From Citreimonas sp042096055 (GTDB lineage Bacteria > Pseudomonadota > Alphaproteobacteria > Rhodobacterales > Rhodobacteraceae): a DNA stretch of 64,000 bases. The notes beneath the pieces are model-generated. The model was not told the DNA's origin. It saw only the letters and a list, made by a program, of their open reading frames with translations, and did no database searches. Where the stretch lies: the NCBI RefSeq assembly GCF_042096055.1, contig NZ_JBELMH010000002.1, positions 1 to 64,000 on the forward strand, read 5' to 3'. Below are positions 62,901-64,000 of the stretch, piece by piece. The stretch's first letter is position 1, and each line of letters opens with the position of its first letter. The translations under genes were made by a program, and so were the position numbers.

Positions 62901-63110
62901 TCGGCCGGCGCCGGCGCCGAGGCGCGCGAGGCGCTGGGGTGGGTGATCGTCGGCGGGCTGGGGCTGGCGACGCTGTCGACGCTCTACCTGACGCCGGTCG
63001 CCTACCTTCTGCTGGCGGGCTTGTCGAAGCCCCGCGCCGAGGAAGAGCGCCGCCTTGTGCGCGAGCTCGACAGCGCTCTGTCCGGACGCGACAAGCCCGC
63101 GCCTGCCTGA
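59985..63110 (+). CDS. RND multidrug efflux permease
   Basis: 1041-residue AcrB/HAE1-type inner-membrane transporter: twelve helices in two halves, large periplasmic porter loops, TM4 with proton-relay residues GMVVDDAIVVLEN, and motifs LPEGAEAPSV and GQAGGLFREFG. Exports toxic compounds with the proton gradient. The gene forms an operon with the adaptor; the regulator is not adjacent. Confidence 0.95.
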   Translation: MSTDDSKAIGGSGTALFVRRPILALVISALLILSGIAALFGVEIRELPNVDSPVVTVRTDFPGASPESVDQEVTGRIEGAVGRVSGIRTISSSSRFGSSRVTLEFQENVDIDVAATDARDAVARIANQLPEGAEAPSVVKADDDAQPVVRIAVTSPGRSPQELTRIVRDRVEDRLISVEGVADLQVYGDREPIFRVDIDMAALAARGLTLADLRAGLADVAYDSPAGDLSGGRQSINVRTTATVATPDAFEDLTIAPDVRVGDVATVTLGPAPDETILRANGQTGIGLGVIRQATSNTLEISRDVRAVVDSLQASLPDDISIFVTSDDAIFINGAIEEVLKTLGMAVAIVVVVIFVFLRDARATLVPALTMPVALIGTLAAIYLVGFSVNILTLLALVLATGMVVDDAIVVLENIVRRRADGIGPRAAAVLGTRQVFFAVVTTTATLAAVFVPLSFLPGQAGGLFREFGFTLAMAVGLSSVVALTLCPVLASRMLTAEPVADPRGPMVWLGNRLAALYAATLRTALALPVVVVVAAVLFALTAAMMFGGIRQELTPREDRAVALLIVNAPQGVSLDYTTAKMREIEAIADPLRDSGEVTNVFSITGFGSDSRGFMVFSLAPWDERERSQNEIVEDINAGLSQVVGVRAFAIQPNSLGIRGAGRGLSFAISGASYAQLADVADDLIARMQENPAFGSVRLDYETTQPQLFVEIDRTRASDLGVEIAGLGEALRAVLDGRTVGSVFIDDESYDIQMLSTSDPVNDPSDLSNVFVQAQDGTMVPMSSFVSLTERAVAPELGREGQNRAVEITASLTPEFALGDALAEVRRLGDEVLADENRIVPLAEAATLEQTGAGLIVTFGFAIAVVLLVLAAQFESVISALVVMATVPLGLACAIIALVLTGLSLNVYSQIGLVMLIGIMAKNGILIVEFANQLRDRGASVYDAILEASTVRLRPVMMTMVSTVLGGVPLILSAGAGAEAREALGWVIVGGLGLATLSTLYLTPVAYLLLAGLSKPRAEEERRLVRELDSALSGRDKPAPA

Positions 63111-63169
63111 GGCTCTAGGCCCGGCGCGCGGATTTGGCTATAGCGCCCCGGACGGAACCGGGGGAACGC

Positions 63170-64000
63170 ATGCAGGTCGCAGTACTGGGCACGGGGCTGA
63201 TGGGGGCGCCGATGGCGCGGGCGCTGGTGCGCGCCGGGCACGAGGTGCGCGTCTGGAATCGGACCGAGGCCAAGGCCCGCGCGCTGGAAGCGACCGGTCT
63301 GACGGTATGTCTTCGCCCGGCTTCCGCGGTGGCCGGCGCTGAATTCGTGATCTCGATGCTGTCGGACGGCCGCGCGACCGCCGGCCTGCTGGCGGACGCG
63401 GCGCTGTGCGCTGCGCTCGAGCCCGGGCAGACCTGGATCGAGATGGCCTCGGCCCGACCAGAGGAGGCGCGGCAGCAGGCGCGCGACCTCGCGGCGCTGG
63501 GCGTGGCGCATCTGGATTCGCCCGTGTCGGGCGGCACTGCGGGGGCCGAGGCGGGCGCGCTGGCGATCATGGCGGGCGGCGACGCCGAGACCTTCGCCAT
63601 TGCGCGCCCGGTGCTTCTGGCGCTGGGGCGGCCGGTGCATGTGGGTCCCAGCGGCGCGGGCATGTTGGCGAAGCTGGCCAACCAGGCGATCGTCGGCATC
63701 ACCATCGGCGCCGTGGCCGAGGCGATGCTGCTGCTGGAACGCGGCGGGGCCGACCCGGCGGCGGTACGCGACGCGCTGAAGGGCGGCTTCGCCGACAGCA
63801 CCGTCCTGCAACTGCACGGCGCGCGCATGACCGACCGGGCCTTCGCGCCCGGCGCACTGTGCACGACGCAGCTGAAGGACATGCAGAACGCCCTTGCCGA
63901 GGCCGAGGCGCTAGGCCTGACCCTGCCGATGGCGCGGGCGATCCGCGACCGCTATCTCCGCCTGATCGACGCGCATGACGGGGCCGCAGAAATGGACCAC
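63170..64000 (+). CDS. 3-hydroxyisobutyrate-dehydrogenase-like oxidoreductase, 3' truncated by window end
   Basis: The first 277 codons of an open frame that runs off the window. NAD(P)-binding GTGLMGAPMARAL (7-19), DSPVSGGTAGAEAGAL (substrate motif, about 121-136) and catalytic lysine in KLANQAIVG (about 169-177) identify the beta-hydroxyacid dehydrogenase family (3-hydroxyisobutyrate, tartronate or glyoxylate-type reductase). The ATG at 63170 follows GGGGAACG. Substrate cannot be assigned. Confidence 0.85.
   Translation, partial: MQVAVLGTGLMGAPMARALVRAGHEVRVWNRTEAKARALEATGLTVCLRPASAVAGAEFVISMLSDGRATAGLLADAALCAALEPGQTWIEMASARPEEARQQARDLAALGVAHLDSPVSGGTAGAEAGALAIMAGGDAETFAIARPVLLALGRPVHVGPSGAGMLAKLANQAIVGITIGAVAEAMLLLERGGADPAAVRDALKGGFADSTVLQLHGARMTDRAFAPGALCTTQLKDMQNALAEAEALGLTLPMARAIRDRYLRLIDAHDGAAEMDH

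Noticed and set aside
1..64000. CRISPR arrays, phage, insertion sequences, replication origin
   Set aside because: No repeat-spacer arrays, transposase or integrase motifs, or DnaA-box clusters were seen.

Overview
High-GC (roughly 67-70 %) chromosomal DNA whose protein sequences and gene order (argH-lipoprotein-DUF2834-lysA-TIGR02302, leuC/leuD/leuB, hisC-tyrA) look like a Rhodobacteraceae/roseobacter-type alphaproteobacterium. About 64 protein genes and one tRNA are supported; coding density is high and many neighbours share ATGA stop/start overlaps. No phage, IS element, CRISPR array, origin or toxin-antitoxin pair was seen. There are three 100-N assembly gaps.

Layout. 1-11.4 kb: NAD salvage (pncB), histidine/tyrosine synthesis (hisC-tyrA) with an extensin-like lipoprotein, a candidate small RNA, a TlpA thioredoxin divergent from argH, then lysA and the large membrane protein TIGR02302. 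11-16.4 kb, mostly minus strand: arfB, a tiny ORF with an extreme Shine-Dalgarno, a YhhQ-type transporter, an esterase-like phytase protein, an MFS-mepA pair and a thioesterase. 16.4-22 kb: yggT, recQ (interrupted by a real gap), yaaA, and a PAS hybrid histidine kinase whose 3' end overlaps yaaA. 22-30.4 kb: thiolase and the leucine genes leuC, leuD, leuB interspersed with small or unrelated genes. 30.4-36.6 kb: glycosyltransferase, DMT exporter, tRNA-Pro(CGG), an unknown exported protein, lrgAB and an ABC exporter.

36.6-47.4 kb is an iron-siderophore uptake island: ABC ATPase, two FecCD permeases, binding protein and FhuF-type reductase in one overlapping operon; a convergent TonB-dependent receptor; an AraC regulator; and divergently a secreted unknown protein-exbB-exbD-exbD-tonB operon. 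Three related inverted-repeat sites lie upstream of the three uptake units and suggest a shared regulator, possibly the AraC protein.

47.4-64 kb: htpX, an HWE histidine kinase, mscL, a spermidine-synthase-like protein, a DUF305 membrane protein, two tandem GH13 glucosidases, a two-gene sensor module (methanogen output domain protein plus HisKA_2 kinase), pobA, an RND efflux pair and the start of a 3-hydroxyisobutyrate-dehydrogenase-like gene that runs off the window.

Most notable: two of the three N gaps are false, because the same 55 bases flank both sides of each. The window also holds two copies of an unexplained 72-bp intergenic element with a perfect 19-bp palindrome, the shared operator in the iron island, a candidate CU-rich small RNA, and a tiny ORF with full anti-SD complementarity.
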